A stretch of 64,000 nt of DNA from Plantactinospora sp. BC1 (GCF_003030345.1 NZ_CP028158.1:4836001-4900000), one strand, 5' to 3'. Counted from the first letter of the stretch, positions 18,223 through 27,278 are shown. The notes: generated from the sequence alone by a model not told the origin. A program made the numbers and translations.

Positions 18223-19701
18223 GTGCCGGACATGACGATCGGTGGCCAGCGAGTCGCCCGAGGCGGGGGACCGGTCCACCGGTTCTACAGCGTCGCGGTC
18301 TTCGTGGTGCTCGCCTCGCTGGACAACGTGGCGATCGGACTGGTACCGCCGCTCTACGGCTCCATCGCGCCCGCACTCGACGTCGGCGTCGGCGCCGTCG
18401 GCGCGGTTACCGCGACCAGCTTCCTGGTCAGCGCGGTGGCCGCGGTCGGCTGGGCGTACGTCGGGGACCGCACCAACCGCAAGCCGCTGCTGATGGTCGG
18501 CACGCTGCTCTGGGCCGCCGGCACGGCGGGCAGCGCGCTCGCCCCCAGCTACCTGGCCTTCTTCGGCGCGCAACTGCTGGCCGCGATCGGCCTCGGCGCG
18601 GTGGGTTCGGTCGGCTTCTCCGTGGTCACCGATCTGGTCAGCCCGCGCCGCCGGGGCCTGGTGCTGAGCTTCTGGGGCCTCTCCCAGGGCGTCGGCACCC
18701 TGGCCGGCACCCTGGTCGGCGGCGTCCTCGGCGCGCAGGACTGGCGCCGCCCGTTCCTGCTGCTCAGCGTCGCCGGTCTGGTGGCGACCGTGGCATACCT
18801 GCTCACCTACGACATCCGGCGCGGCCAGAGCGAGCCGGAGCTGACCGACGCGCTCGCGGTCGGCGGCGACTACGACTACCGGATCAGCCGGAGCGACCTG
18901 CCCGGCATCCTGGGCCGCCGGACGAACCGCTGGCTGGTGTTGCAGGGGCTCACCGCGCAGGTGGCCTTCGGCTCGCTGGTCTGGCTGCCGGCGCTGTTCC
19001 GGGAGCGGGCCGAGGCCCAGGGGTACTCGTCGGCCACCGCGACCGTCGTGGGCAGCATCTTCGCCGTACTCTTCCAGCTCGGCGGGGTGCTCTCCATCGT
19101 CGGCGGGCTCATCGGCGACGCCGCGCAACGGCGTACCCCCCGGGGGCGGGCGATGGTCGCGGCGATCGGGGTGCTGGCGGCCGTACCCTTCTACCTGGTG
19201 CTCTTCTTCGTGCCGATCCGGATCGACGTGCCCGACGGCGCCGGTGCCGGCGCGGTGGCCGCGGCGGTCCTCGGCAGCGTCCTCACCGAGCCGACGGTCG
19301 GGCTCAGCCTGCTCACCGCCCTGGTCGCGCTCGGCCTCACCTCGGCCAACTCGCCGAACTGGTTCGCGCTGATCGCCGACGTCAACCCGCCGGAACACCG
19401 GGGTACGGTCTACAGCCTCGGCAACCTGGTCAACGGGGTGGGCCGGGCGGCCGGCAACGGGCTGATCGGGGTGGCCGCCTCGGCGCTGCGGGTGGCCTTC
19501 CCGCCGCCGCTGAACTTCGCGGTCGGGCTCGCCGCCTTCCAGCTCTTCTTCATCCCCACCGGGATCATGTACTGGCTCGCCGCGCGCAGCGCCCCCGGGG
19601 ACATCCGCCGGGTGCACGAGCTGCTCACCGTACGGGCCGAGGAGGTCACCCCGGACGACATCGGGCCGGCCCGCTCGGCACGGTCGCCCTCCGACTGGTA
19701 G
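18223..19701 (+). CDS. MFS transporter
   Basis: 492 aa with about twelve hydrophobic segments. The loop motif between the second and third segments, GDRTNRKPLLMVG, is the major facilitator signature. The middle of the protein holds a hydrophilic loop (about 205-235) before the second six-helix bundle. The first half resembles Spinster-like or drug-efflux transporters; the substrate is unknown. GTG at 18223 and ATG at 18232 are both possible starts. It is divergent to the ABC exporter. Confidence 0.88.
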   Translation: MPDMTIGGQRVARGGGPVHRFYSVAVFVVLASLDNVAIGLVPPLYGSIAPALDVGVGAVGAVTATSFLVSAVAAVGWAYVGDRTNRKPLLMVGTLLWAAGTAGSALAPSYLAFFGAQLLAAIGLGAVGSVGFSVVTDLVSPRRRGLVLSFWGLSQGVGTLAGTLVGGVLGAQDWRRPFLLLSVAGLVATVAYLLTYDIRRGQSEPELTDALAVGGDYDYRISRSDLPGILGRRTNRWLVLQGLTAQVAFGSLVWLPALFRERAEAQGYSSATATVVGSIFAVLFQLGGVLSIVGGLIGDAAQRRTPRGRAMVAAIGVLAAVPFYLVLFFVPIRIDVPDGAGAGAVAAAVLGSVLTEPTVGLSLLTALVALGLTSANSPNWFALIADVNPPEHRGTVYSLGNLVNGVGRAAGNGLIGVAASALRVAFPPPLNFAVGLAAFQLFFIPTGIMYWLAARSAPGDIRRVHELLTVRAEEVTPDDIGPARSARSPSDW

Positions 19702-19725
19702 TGCTGGGGTCGGGGTGGCTGCCCG

Positions 19726-19862
19726 GGGGACTGTCGAGCTGCCCCGCTTGTGCACCCACCCCACCGTCCCGCCTGTACACCAACCCACTGTCCCGGGCCG
19801 TCCGGGTAACGCGGCAACCCGGCGCTGCGTGCCCCGTCTGTGCACCCAGCTCGACAGTCCCC
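19726..19862. repeat. Palindromic intergenic repeat element, copy A
   Basis: A 137-bp element is bounded by perfect 16-bp inverted ends (GGGGACTGTCGAGCTG at 19726-19741 and its complement at 19847-19862). Inside are three degenerate direct copies of a CCCCGYCTGTGCACCCA-like unit (about 19742, 19767 and 19831) and a small CCGGGT/ACCCGG hairpin. The 24 bp at 19730-19753 recur exactly, in inverse orientation, at 55577-55600. It lies between the convergent MFS and GH13 genes and may also act as a terminator. Confidence 0.75.
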
Positions 19863-19899
19863 GGAACGAACTACCTCTGCCCGGACCGGCCGAGCCGGG

Positions 19900-21627
19900 T
19901 CACCCGTCCGTAACGGTCTCCTCCGCGACCCGGATCCAGACCGTGACGTCGGTCGGCACCCGCCCGTCGACGTCGAGCGGGCCGCTGGCGTGCACCAGCT
20001 CGGCACCCGCCGGCAGCTCCACCGGTGCGGCACCGAAGTTGGTCAACACCCGCAGCTCCCCGTTGCGGAAGTGGAGCACGTCGTCCGGGCTGGTCAGCCA
20101 GTACACCGTGCCGGAGCCGAGCCGGAGTTCCCGGCGCAGCCGCAGGCTGGTCCGGTACAGCTCGTACGTCGAGCCGACCACCCCGCGCTGCCGGTCCAGG
20201 GCGTACTCGGCCCAGAGCGGCGGCTGCGGCAACCAGCTCGCGTCCCCCGGCCCGAAGCCGTACGACGGGGCGTCCGCCTCCCACGGGATCGGCACCCGGC
20301 AGCCGTCCCGGCCCCGCTCGGTGTGGCCGCTCCGCTGCCAGGTCGGGTCCTGCCGGGACTCGTCCGGCAGCGAGGTGTGCTCCGGCAGTCCCAGCTCCTC
20401 ACCCTGGTAGAGGTAGGCGGAGCCGGGCAGCGCGAGCATCAGCAGGGTGGCCGCCCGGGCGCGGCGCAGCCCGACGACGGCGTCCGGCTGCGGGTCGCCG
20501 ACGCCGATGCCCCGGGGCCGGGGCGTGCCGACCGGCAGTCCGAGCCGGCTGGCGTGCCGCAGCACGTCGTGGTTGGAGAGCACCCAGGTGGTGGGGGCGC
20601 CGACCGCCGCGCTGGCGGTCAGCGAACGGGTGATCACCGCGTACTGGACCGGGGCGGTCCAGGCCGCCTCCAGGTATTCGAAGTTGAACGCCTGGTGCAT
20701 CTCGTCCGGCCGGACGTACCGGGCCAGCCGCTCGGCGGGCTGCACCCACGCCTCGGCCACCAGGATCCGCTCGCCCGGGTACTCGTCCAGCACCCGGCGC
20801 CATTCCTGGTAGATCGCGTGTACGCCGTCCTGGTCCCACATCGGCGGGCGGGGCCCCTCGGTGCCCTCGCCGGTGACCGGCTCCACCGGCGGGTGCGCGT
20901 CGGCCAGGTCGAGCTGCTTGACCAGCCCGTGCGCCACGTCCACCCGGAACCCGTCCACGCCCCGGTCCAGCCAGTACCGCAGGATGTCGTGGAACTCGGC
21001 GCGCACCTCCGGGAGGTCCCAGTTGAGGTCGGGCTGGCCACGGTCGAAGAGGTGCAGGTACCACTGCCCGGGGCTGCCGTCCGGTTCGGTCACCCGGGTC
21101 CAGGCCGGGCCGCCGAAGACGCTCTGCCAGTCGTTCGGTGGTTCGTTGCCGCCGGGGCCGCGACCGTCCCGGAAGACGTAGCGCCGCCGCTGCGGGCTGC
21201 CCGGCTCGGCCGCCAGCGCGGCGGTGAACCACGGATGCGCCGAAGAGGTGTGGTTGGGCACCAGGTCGACGATGAGCCGCAGGCCACGGGCGTGGGTCTC
21301 GGCGATCAGCCGGTCGAAATCCGCCAGGGTGCCGAAGAGCGGATCCACCCCACGGTAGTCGGCCACGTCGTAGCCGGCGTCGGCCTGCGGGGACGGATAG
21401 AACGGCGACAGCCACACCGCGTCCACGCCCAACTCGACCAGGTGGTCCAGCCGGGCGGTGATCCCGGGCAGGTCGCCGATCCCGTCGCCGTCGGAGTCGG
21501 CGAACGACCGCGGATAGATCTGGTAGATGACCGCGTGTCGCCACCAGGGCCCGGCCTCGGCCGGCCCGGTGCCGCTCTGCGCGGGAGTGGGTCCGGTGTC
21601 GGAGGAGATGGTCTCGGTGCTGTTCAG
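19900..21627 (-). CDS. GH13 alpha-glucosidase
   Basis: About 575 aa. The four GH13 regions are clear: DLVPNHTSSAHPWF (I), GFRVDVAHG with the nucleophile Asp (II), ILVAEAWV with the acid/base Glu (III) and VLSNHD (IV). The conserved N-terminus WWRHAVIYQIYPRSFADSDG lies upstream of any ATG, GTG or TTG in frame. The best start is a CTG at 21625-21627 preceded by GGGAG six nt away; the ATG at 21640 is out of frame. It would hydrolyse imported alpha-glucosides and belongs with the LacI regulator and ABC genes just upstream. Confidence 0.88.
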   Translation of the reverse strand: MNSTETISSDTGPTPAQSGTGPAEAGPWWRHAVIYQIYPRSFADSDGDGIGDLPGITARLDHLVELGVDAVWLSPFYPSPQADAGYDVADYRGVDPLFGTLADFDRLIAETHARGLRLIVDLVPNHTSSAHPWFTAALAAEPGSPQRRRYVFRDGRGPGGNEPPNDWQSVFGGPAWTRVTEPDGSPGQWYLHLFDRGQPDLNWDLPEVRAEFHDILRYWLDRGVDGFRVDVAHGLVKQLDLADAHPPVEPVTGEGTEGPRPPMWDQDGVHAIYQEWRRVLDEYPGERILVAEAWVQPAERLARYVRPDEMHQAFNFEYLEAAWTAPVQYAVITRSLTASAAVGAPTTWVLSNHDVLRHASRLGLPVGTPRPRGIGVGDPQPDAVVGLRRARAATLLMLALPGSAYLYQGEELGLPEHTSLPDESRQDPTWQRSGHTERGRDGCRVPIPWEADAPSYGFGPGDASWLPQPPLWAEYALDRQRGVVGSTYELYRTSLRLRRELRLGSGTVYWLTSPDDVLHFRNGELRVLTNFGAAPVELPAGAELVHASGPLDVDGRVPTDVTVWIRVAEETVTDG

Positions 21628-21692
21628 GGTGCTCTCCCATCGGTCGCGACTCGCGGGCGGACCCGCCCTGGGCTCCGGGTGAGGGTCGAGGT

Positions 21693-22718
21693 TCAGTTTG
21701 CCCGGGGTGGGCCGGTCGAATCCCGTACGACGAGCCGGGTGGGCAGGATCACCGGGGCGGGTTCCTCCCCGGTCCGGGCCCGGCCGGCCAACGGGCCCAG
21801 CAGCGTACCGGCGGCGAGCCGGCCCTGTTCGGCCGCCGGCTGGGCGACGGTGGTCAGGCCGAACGCGCCGGCCAGGTCGTGGTCGTCGATGCCGATCACG
21901 CTGACCTGCTCCGGCACCCGGATCCCGGCCGTCCGCAGCGCGTTCAGCACGCCCATCGCCACCTCGTCACAGCTGGCGAAGATCGCCGTGGGCAGCTCGC
22001 CCCGGGCGATCAGCCGCTCGGTGGCCAACCGGCCCCCCTCGGCGTCCGCCCGGGCCTGCGCGCCGAGCCCGGGGTCGGGTCCGATGCCGGCGGCGTCGAG
22101 CGCCTCCCGGTAGCCGCGGTACCGCTCCAGGTGGGCCGGATGCGCGAACTCGTCGGCCGGGTCACCCCGGACACAGGCGATCCGGCGGTGGCCGAGGCTC
22201 AACAGGTGCTCGGTGGCGGTCCGGCCGGCCGCCACGTCGTCGATCCGGATGCTCGGCCAGCCCGGTACCACCGTGCCGGAGCTGACCGTCACGCCCGGCA
22301 GCGCCAGGCTGGCGATCGTGGCCAGGTCGTCGGCGCGCATCGGGGTGGCGACCAGCATCACCCCGTCGACCCGCTTGGGCAGGTTGGACTTGTGCAGCAG
22401 GCGCGTCCGGGCGTGCTCCCGACCGCCGACGTTGTAGAGCAGCAGGTCGTAACCGGCGGCGTGTAGGACCTCCTCGGCGGCCTCCACCACGGCACCGACG
22501 AACCAGGGGGTGATCCGGGGGACGATCACGGCGACGGTGCCGGTCTTGCCGCCGGCCAGCCGGGAGGCGCTGGGCGAGACGGCGTAGTCGAGTTGCTCGG
22601 CGGCGAGGAGTACCCGGATCCGGGTCGTCTCGGAGACCGTCGGCAATCCGCGCAGCGCGCGCGAGACGGTGGCGGTGGAGACCCCGGCCAGCCGGGCCAC
22701 GTCGTCGATTGTGGTCAC
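21693..22718 (-). CDS. LacI-family transcriptional regulator of the alpha-glucoside genes
   Basis: 341 aa from the GTG at 22718. The N-terminus TIDDVARLAGVSTATVSRAL is the LacI headpiece with its hinge helix (SPSASRLAGGKTGTVAVIVP). The rest is a periplasmic-binding-protein-like ligand domain ending with IGIDDHDLAGAFGLTTV and a Pro-rich tail. It lies between the sugar ABC genes and the GH13 gene, all on one strand. The LacI-type palindrome upstream of the binding-protein gene is its likely target. Confidence 0.92.
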   Translation of the reverse strand: MTTIDDVARLAGVSTATVSRALRGLPTVSETTRIRVLLAAEQLDYAVSPSASRLAGGKTGTVAVIVPRITPWFVGAVVEAAEEVLHAAGYDLLLYNVGGREHARTRLLHKSNLPKRVDGVMLVATPMRADDLATIASLALPGVTVSSGTVVPGWPSIRIDDVAAGRTATEHLLSLGHRRIACVRGDPADEFAHPAHLERYRGYREALDAAGIGPDPGLGAQARADAEGGRLATERLIARGELPTAIFASCDEVAMGVLNALRTAGIRVPEQVSVIGIDDHDLAGAFGLTTVAQPAAEQGRLAAGTLLGPLAGRARTGEEPAPVILPTRLVVRDSTGPPRAN

Positions 22719-22772
22719 AGTGCCATCCTGATCCGGCCGTGCCGCCGGCCACGGCTGCCGGGCCCGGGCCCC

Positions 22773-22804
22773 GGCCGCCGGGCGGAGCCTCCCGCCCGGC
22801 GGCC
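22773..22804 (-). terminator. Hairpin between the ABC permease and LacI genes
   Basis: GGCCGCCGGGCGG (22773-22785) pairs perfectly with 22792-22804 around a 6-nt loop. It would end or attenuate the ABC transcript before the regulator gene. Confidence 0.55.
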
Positions 22805-22822
22805 GTCGCCCGGGACGGCCGG

Positions 22823-23791
22823 TCAGCCCTTGACGCCGCCGGCGAGCAGGCCACGCACGAAGAAGCGCTGGAGGGACAGGAACACGATCAGCGGTACGAC
22901 GATCGAGATGAACGCGCCGGAGGTGAGGCGCTGCCACTCGTTGGCCCGGGTACCGGCCAGCTCCGCCAGGCGTACGGTCAGCGGTGCGGTCTCGCTGCCG
23001 CCCCCGGCGAAGATCAGCGCCACCAGCAGGTCGTTCCAGACCCAGAGGAACTGGAAGATGCCGAACGCGGCCAGCGCCGGCACGATCAGCGGCAGCACGA
23101 TCGAGCGGAAGATCTTCGGATGGGTGGCGCCGTCCACCCGGGCCGCCTCCATCAGGTCCTTCGGTAGCTGCGAGATGAAGTTGTGCAGCAGGAAGACGGC
23201 GACCGGCAGCGCGAAGCAGGTGTGTGCGAACCAGACCTGGACGAACTTCTCCTCGTCGTCGAGGTTCCACGCCGGCATCAGCTCGACCCCGCCCAGGCTG
23301 ACCCCCTCGGAGAAGAAGCTGAGCAGCGGTACCAGCGCCATCTGCAACGGCACGATCTGCAACGCGAAGATGCCGATGTAGATCCAGTCCCGTCCCCTGA
23401 AGTTGATCCACGCCAGGGCGTACGCGGCCAGCGCGGCGAAGGCCAGCGGGAAGAGCACCGACGGGATCGTGATCACCAGGGAGTTGACGAAGTAGCCGGC
23501 GAGCTGCCCGGAGGAGGCCGAGCGGCCGAAGAGCACCTCCTGGTAGTTGTCCAGGGTGAACTGCGGGTTGGTGAACGCCGTCCACCAGCCGGTGGTCTTG
23601 ATCTCGTCCTCGGGGCGGAACGAGGAGACGAAGAGGCCGAAGGTGGGGACCGTCCAGAGCACCGCGATCAGGATCGACGCGGCGGTGGCGTACGGGTTGT
23701 TGAGCCGGCGGCGCACCCGGCCGGCCCGGGTGACCGGCGGGGTGGCCACGGACTGTGTGCCGGCCAGCGCGGGAGGCGTGGTGGTGGTCAT
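22823..23791 (-). CDS. Carbohydrate ABC transporter permease (MalG/AglG type)
   Basis: 322 aa with six membrane segments. The permease EAA loop is visible as EAARVDGATHPKIFRSIVLPLIVPAL (about residues 215-240). A sizeable extracytoplasmic loop near residues 60-115, GWWTAFTNPQFTLDNYQEVLF, resembles the alpha-glucoside AglG group. It starts one base after the stop of the other permease gene, so translation is coupled. No ATPase gene is in the operon; a shared MsiK-like ATPase encoded elsewhere is likely, as in other actinomycetes. Confidence 0.9.
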   Translation of the reverse strand: MTTTTPPALAGTQSVATPPVTRAGRVRRRLNNPYATAASILIAVLWTVPTFGLFVSSFRPEDEIKTTGWWTAFTNPQFTLDNYQEVLFGRSASSGQLAGYFVNSLVITIPSVLFPLAFAALAAYALAWINFRGRDWIYIGIFALQIVPLQMALVPLLSFFSEGVSLGGVELMPAWNLDDEEKFVQVWFAHTCFALPVAVFLLHNFISQLPKDLMEAARVDGATHPKIFRSIVLPLIVPALAAFGIFQFLWVWNDLLVALIFAGGGSETAPLTVRLAELAGTRANEWQRLTSGAFISIVVPLIVFLSLQRFFVRGLLAGGVKG

Positions 23792-23792
23792 C

Positions 23793-24860
23793 TCATACCT
23801 CCCGCTGCTTGCGCAGGTTGCGGACCTGGTAGATCACGATCGGGATCACCAGGACGAAGAGGAAGACGGCCAGCGCCGACCCCTGGCCGGTCTGGCCGAA
23901 CCGGAACGCCTGGTTGTACATCTCGTTGGCGATCACGCCGGTGTCGAAGTTGCCGTTGGTGGTGGTCCGGACGATGTCGAAGACCTTGAGCGTGGCGATC
24001 GAGACCGTGACCACCACGACGATCAGGGCCGGCCGGATGCTCGGCAGGGTGATCTGCCAGAACATCTGCCAGGGGTTCACCCCGTCCAGCCGGGCCGCCT
24101 CGACGACGTCGCCCGGGATCGCCTTGATCGCGGCCGAGAGGACCACCATCGCGAAGCCGGCCTGGATCCAGATCATGATCACGATCAGCAGCAGGGTGTT
24201 CAGCGGCGGGTCGTTGAGCCACTGCCGGGGCTCGCCGCCGACCATCACCCAGACCTGGTTGAGCAGGCCGATCTGGTCGTACTCGCCGGAGCGGTAGGCG
24301 TAGACGAACTTCCAGATGATGCTGGCGCCGACGAACGAGATGGCCATCGGCATGAAGATCAGCGCCTTGGCCACGGACTCGAACCGGGCCCGGTCGACCA
24401 GTACGGCGTAGACCAGTCCGATCGTGGTGGCCACCAGCGGGACCAGGACCACCCAGATCAGGGTGTTGGTGAGGATGCCGAAGATCTCGTCCTGGGCGAA
24501 CATCCACCGGTAGTTGACCAGCCCGACCCAGTTCTCGCTGCCGCCGTCCATGAAGGAGAGCACGGTGGTCCGGACGGCGGGCACGACCAGGCCGATCGCG
24601 AGCAGCGCCAGGGTGGGCAGCAGGAAGAAGAGCGCGAGCGCGCCCTCCGGGCGGTTCGCCACGGAGCGGCGGCGCGGTCGGGGACCGGCGGCGGCCGCCG
24701 GCCCGCCGGCCGAGGCCGCGACCAGCGCCGCCTCGCGGCGCCGGGCGAACCAGTTGGGTACGACGTCGAGCAGCACGAGCAGTCCGCCGACCACGACCGC
24801 GAAGGCGGCCAGGCCGTAGAGCAGCATGAGCAGCTTCGGTGTCTCGTCGGCGAAGTCCAT
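23793..24860 (-). CDS. Carbohydrate ABC transporter permease (MalF/AglF type)
   Basis: 355 aa from the ATG at 24860, chosen for the GGAGG five nt before it; a GTG at 24878 would add six residues. An extra N-terminal membrane segment (LLYGLAAFAVVVGGLLVLLD) precedes a Pro/Arg-rich linker and six further segments. This extra helix and the large loop are typical of AglF proteins. The EAA loop reads EAARLDGVNPWQMFWQITLPS. It pairs with the downstream permease and the binding protein upstream. Confidence 0.9.
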   Translation of the reverse strand: MDFADETPKLLMLLYGLAAFAVVVGGLLVLLDVVPNWFARRREAALVAASAGGPAAAAGPRPRRRSVANRPEGALALFFLLPTLALLAIGLVVPAVRTTVLSFMDGGSENWVGLVNYRWMFAQDEIFGILTNTLIWVVLVPLVATTIGLVYAVLVDRARFESVAKALIFMPMAISFVGASIIWKFVYAYRSGEYDQIGLLNQVWVMVGGEPRQWLNDPPLNTLLLIVIMIWIQAGFAMVVLSAAIKAIPGDVVEAARLDGVNPWQMFWQITLPSIRPALIVVVVTVSIATLKVFDIVRTTTNGNFDTGVIANEMYNQAFRFGQTGQGSALAVFLFVLVIPIVIYQVRNLRKQREV

Positions 24861-24893
24861 CAGCGCCTCCAACGCCACAACGTTCGGGAAGCC

Positions 24894-24929
24894 GACGGTC
24901 CGGCCCGCAGCGGCGCGGGCCGGACCGTC
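24894..24929 (-). promoter_or_regulatory. Intercistronic hairpin between binding-protein and permease genes
   Basis: A perfect 15-bp stem (24894-24908 with 24915-24929, loop 6 nt) lies just after the binding-protein stop and before the permease start. Such stems commonly stabilise the upstream mRNA or partly terminate, giving more binding protein than permease. Confidence 0.6.
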
Positions 24930-24936
24930 AGGGGTG

Positions 24937-26280
24937 TCACTTCGGCCAGGAGCCTTCGACGAAGTCGAGGGTGCTCTTGGTGTCCTTGCCGTTGACCCAG
25001 TCGATCATGCCCTTCCAGAGGGTGCCGGAGCCGACTGCGGCGGGCATCAGGTCCGAGCCGTCGAACCGGAAGACGGCGCTCTTGTCGAGCAGCACCTCCA
25101 TGGAGAGCTTGTCGACCGCCTGCTCGACCTTGCTGACGTCGAGCTTGTTGTTCGGCGTGATCCAGTTGCCCAGCGCCGCCCGCGAGTTGGCGTACTCGCC
25201 GGTCATAAGGTATTGCCGGACGGCCTGCACCGCCGGCCCGTCGGTGAAGGCCACGGTGAACTCGCCGCCGCCGAGCACCGGCTTGCCCCTGGCCGGGTCG
25301 ACCGCCGGGAAGTAGAAGGCGTAGATGTCGCCGTCCGGGCCGATCTTGGTGCCCTCGGGCAGGTAGTTGGCGTAGAAGTTCGCCTGCCGGTGCATCGAGC
25401 ACTGGCCCTGGAGGATCGGCAGGCCGCCCTCCTGGAACGGGGTGGTGGTCAGGCTCTTGACGTCACCGTAGCCGCCGTTGACGTACTTCGGGTTCTTCAG
25501 GACCTGGCCGGCCTGGTCGACCGCCTGGAGCACCCGGGGGTCGTTGAACGGGATGGCGTGGCTCGTCCACTGGTCGTAGACCTCCGGGGTCTGCGTACGC
25601 AGCATCAGGTCCTCGATCCAGTCGGTCGCCGGCCACCCGGTGGCCTCGCCCGACTCCAGCCCGACGCACCAGGGCTTCTGGTTCTTCGCCGCGATCTTGT
25701 CGCTCAGCTCCATCAGCTGCTGCCAGGTGGTCGGCACCTGGTAGCCGTTGTCGGCGAACGCCTTCGGCGAGTACCAGACGAAGGACTTCACGTTCGCGCC
25801 GAGCGGCGTGCCGTAGAGCTGCCCACCGGCGGTGGCGTACTTGAGCCAGTCGGCCGGGTAGTTCGCCTCGGCCAGGCTCTTCTGCTCCGCCGTCATCGGC
25901 TTGAGCTTGTTGGCCTGGGCGAACCGGGCGAGCAGACCGGGCTGCGGGATGAAGGCCAGGTCGGGCGGGTTGCCGCCGTCGACCTGGACCTGGAGCTGGG
26001 CCTCGAACTCGCCGCTGCCGTCGTAGTCGATCTCGATGCCGGTGCAGTCCTCGAACTGCTTCCACGACTGCCGGAGCAGGTCGGCCTCGGCGTCCCGGAT
26101 CGACGCGTAGATGGAAACGCTCTCGCCGTCGTGACCCTGGTAGGCGGAGTACGGTGCGCACTCCGCGGAGTCGGGGTCGAGCCCGCTCTCACTGTCGCCG
26201 GAACAGGCGGTGGCGCCGAGTGCCAAAGCCAACACACCGGCGATCGCGAAGGCCTGGCGTGGTCTGGACTGGACCGCCAT
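24937..26280 (-). CDS. Sugar-binding lipoprotein of ABC transporter (AglE-like)
   Basis: 447 aa. The N-terminus is a lipoprotein signal with lipobox LGATAC, so the mature protein is anchored at Cys26. It is a family 1 solute-binding protein; GDIYAFYFPAVDPARGKPVLGGG and the preceding C...QCSMHRQA region resemble alpha-glucoside-binding AglE. It heads an operon with the two permeases, and GH13 and LacI genes follow, so maltose, trehalose, sucrose or similar alpha-glucosides are the likely ligands (inference). Confidence 0.9.
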   Translation of the reverse strand: MAVQSRPRQAFAIAGVLALALGATACSGDSESGLDPDSAECAPYSAYQGHDGESVSIYASIRDAEADLLRQSWKQFEDCTGIEIDYDGSGEFEAQLQVQVDGGNPPDLAFIPQPGLLARFAQANKLKPMTAEQKSLAEANYPADWLKYATAGGQLYGTPLGANVKSFVWYSPKAFADNGYQVPTTWQQLMELSDKIAAKNQKPWCVGLESGEATGWPATDWIEDLMLRTQTPEVYDQWTSHAIPFNDPRVLQAVDQAGQVLKNPKYVNGGYGDVKSLTTTPFQEGGLPILQGQCSMHRQANFYANYLPEGTKIGPDGDIYAFYFPAVDPARGKPVLGGGEFTVAFTDGPAVQAVRQYLMTGEYANSRAALGNWITPNNKLDVSKVEQAVDKLSMEVLLDKSAVFRFDGSDLMPAAVGSGTLWKGMIDWVNGKDTKSTLDFVEGSWPK

Positions 26281-26349
26281 GCCGTCCTCCTTTCGTGCCG
26301 GCGTGCCGGTTGCCTGTGGCTTCCGAGCCGGCCTGTGGGCGTCACCACA

Positions 26350-26363
26350 TGTAAGCGCTTGCA
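26350..26363. promoter_or_regulatory. LacI-type operator of the alpha-glucoside operon
   Basis: TGTAAGCGCTTGCA is a 14-bp near-palindrome (12 of 14 symmetric) with the central CG typical of LacI-family sites. It lies 70 bp upstream of the binding-protein start. Confidence 0.7.
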
Positions 26364-26413
26364 GCCAGGGGCGTCCAGACCCGGTGAGCCACGAGGCCGT
26401 AACGATTCGGAAA

Positions 26414-26432
26414 CCCGGCGGTCGCCGCCGGG
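26414..26432 (-). terminator. Hairpin terminator of the HD-domain gene
   Basis: CCCGGCGG (26414-26421) pairs with CCGCCGGG (26425-26432) around a 3-nt loop, directly after the HD gene's stop codon. Confidence 0.5.
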
Positions 26433-26450
26433 CCGGCCGGCGGGTGGCGG

Positions 26451-27206
26451 CTACTCGGCGACCGGCAGCGCCGGGGCGGCCTCGGGCTCGTCGAGGATCG
26501 CGGCGAAGCGCTGCTCGGCGAGGTCGAGCTGACCGAGGATGTGCGCCCGCGCCTCGGCGCCGAGCGGGGTGTCCGGCCGGGTGACCAGGTCGCGGAAGAG
26601 CGGCACCAGCGGGCGGTACTTCCGGGCCGAGCGGTGCACCCGGTCCCCGGTGGTGTGGATGACTCCCACCCCGTTGTCGGTGAAGTCGGAAACCTTGATC
26701 ACCCGGGCCCAGGGTTCCCGGTCCAGGCTCTCCGCCAGGTGCGCGCGGTACTGCTCGTCCCGGTCCCGCTCCGGGTCGTACTCCGGATTGGTGACCGCCG
26801 CGATCAGCCGGGCGACTCGGGGGTTGAACCGCCGGGCCACCTCGGCCAGCGCCGCCTCGGTGGCCGCCGGGCCGGTCGTCCCGGCCGGCAGGCCGGCGAG
26901 TTCGGCCGGATGGTCCTCCACCGCGTCGTGCAGCAGCGCCGCCGCGATCACGTCGACGTCGGTCACCGAGTAGTAGCAGATGATCCGGATGGCCACCCGG
27001 AGCAGGTGGTTGAGATAGGGCTCGCGGACCCGGCGGTCGTCGCGGTGCAGCGTGCCGGCGAGGTCCAGCGCCGCCGCCAGCCGGCTCCGCTCGGCCGGGG
27101 CGAAGCGCTCCGCCTCCAGCGCGAACCGGTCCCGCAGGCCGGCCTCGCCGTAGACCTCGGTCACGGCGTGCAGCGGCATGCTCCTCAGGTACGTCGGCGA
27201 GGCCAT
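26451..27206 (-). CDS. HD-domain protein of the RelA/SpoT hydrolase type
   Basis: About 251 aa from the ATG at 27206; an ATG at 27182 would shorten it by eight residues, and neither has a strong ribosome site. The HD metal motif is ALLHDAVEDH (about residue 85), preceded by PYLNHLLRVA and followed by KVSDFTDN, the pattern of (p)ppGpp hydrolase domains. The synthetase and regulatory domains of full RelA are absent, so it looks like a small alarmone hydrolase or a related nucleotide phosphohydrolase. It stands alone. Confidence 0.8.
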   Translation of the reverse strand: MASPTYLRSMPLHAVTEVYGEAGLRDRFALEAERFAPAERSRLAAALDLAGTLHRDDRRVREPYLNHLLRVAIRIICYYSVTDVDVIAAALLHDAVEDHPAELAGLPAGTTGPAATEAALAEVARRFNPRVARLIAAVTNPEYDPERDRDEQYRAHLAESLDREPWARVIKVSDFTDNGVGVIHTTGDRVHRSARKYRPLVPLFRDLVTRPDTPLGAEARAHILGQLDLAEQRFAAILDEPEAAPALPVAE

Positions 27207-27278
27207 GTCGTCCAGGTATACCGGATCGGCTCCACGGCCGGGTCGCCCCCGCGCCCGGCTCCGCTCTTCCGTCGAGTG

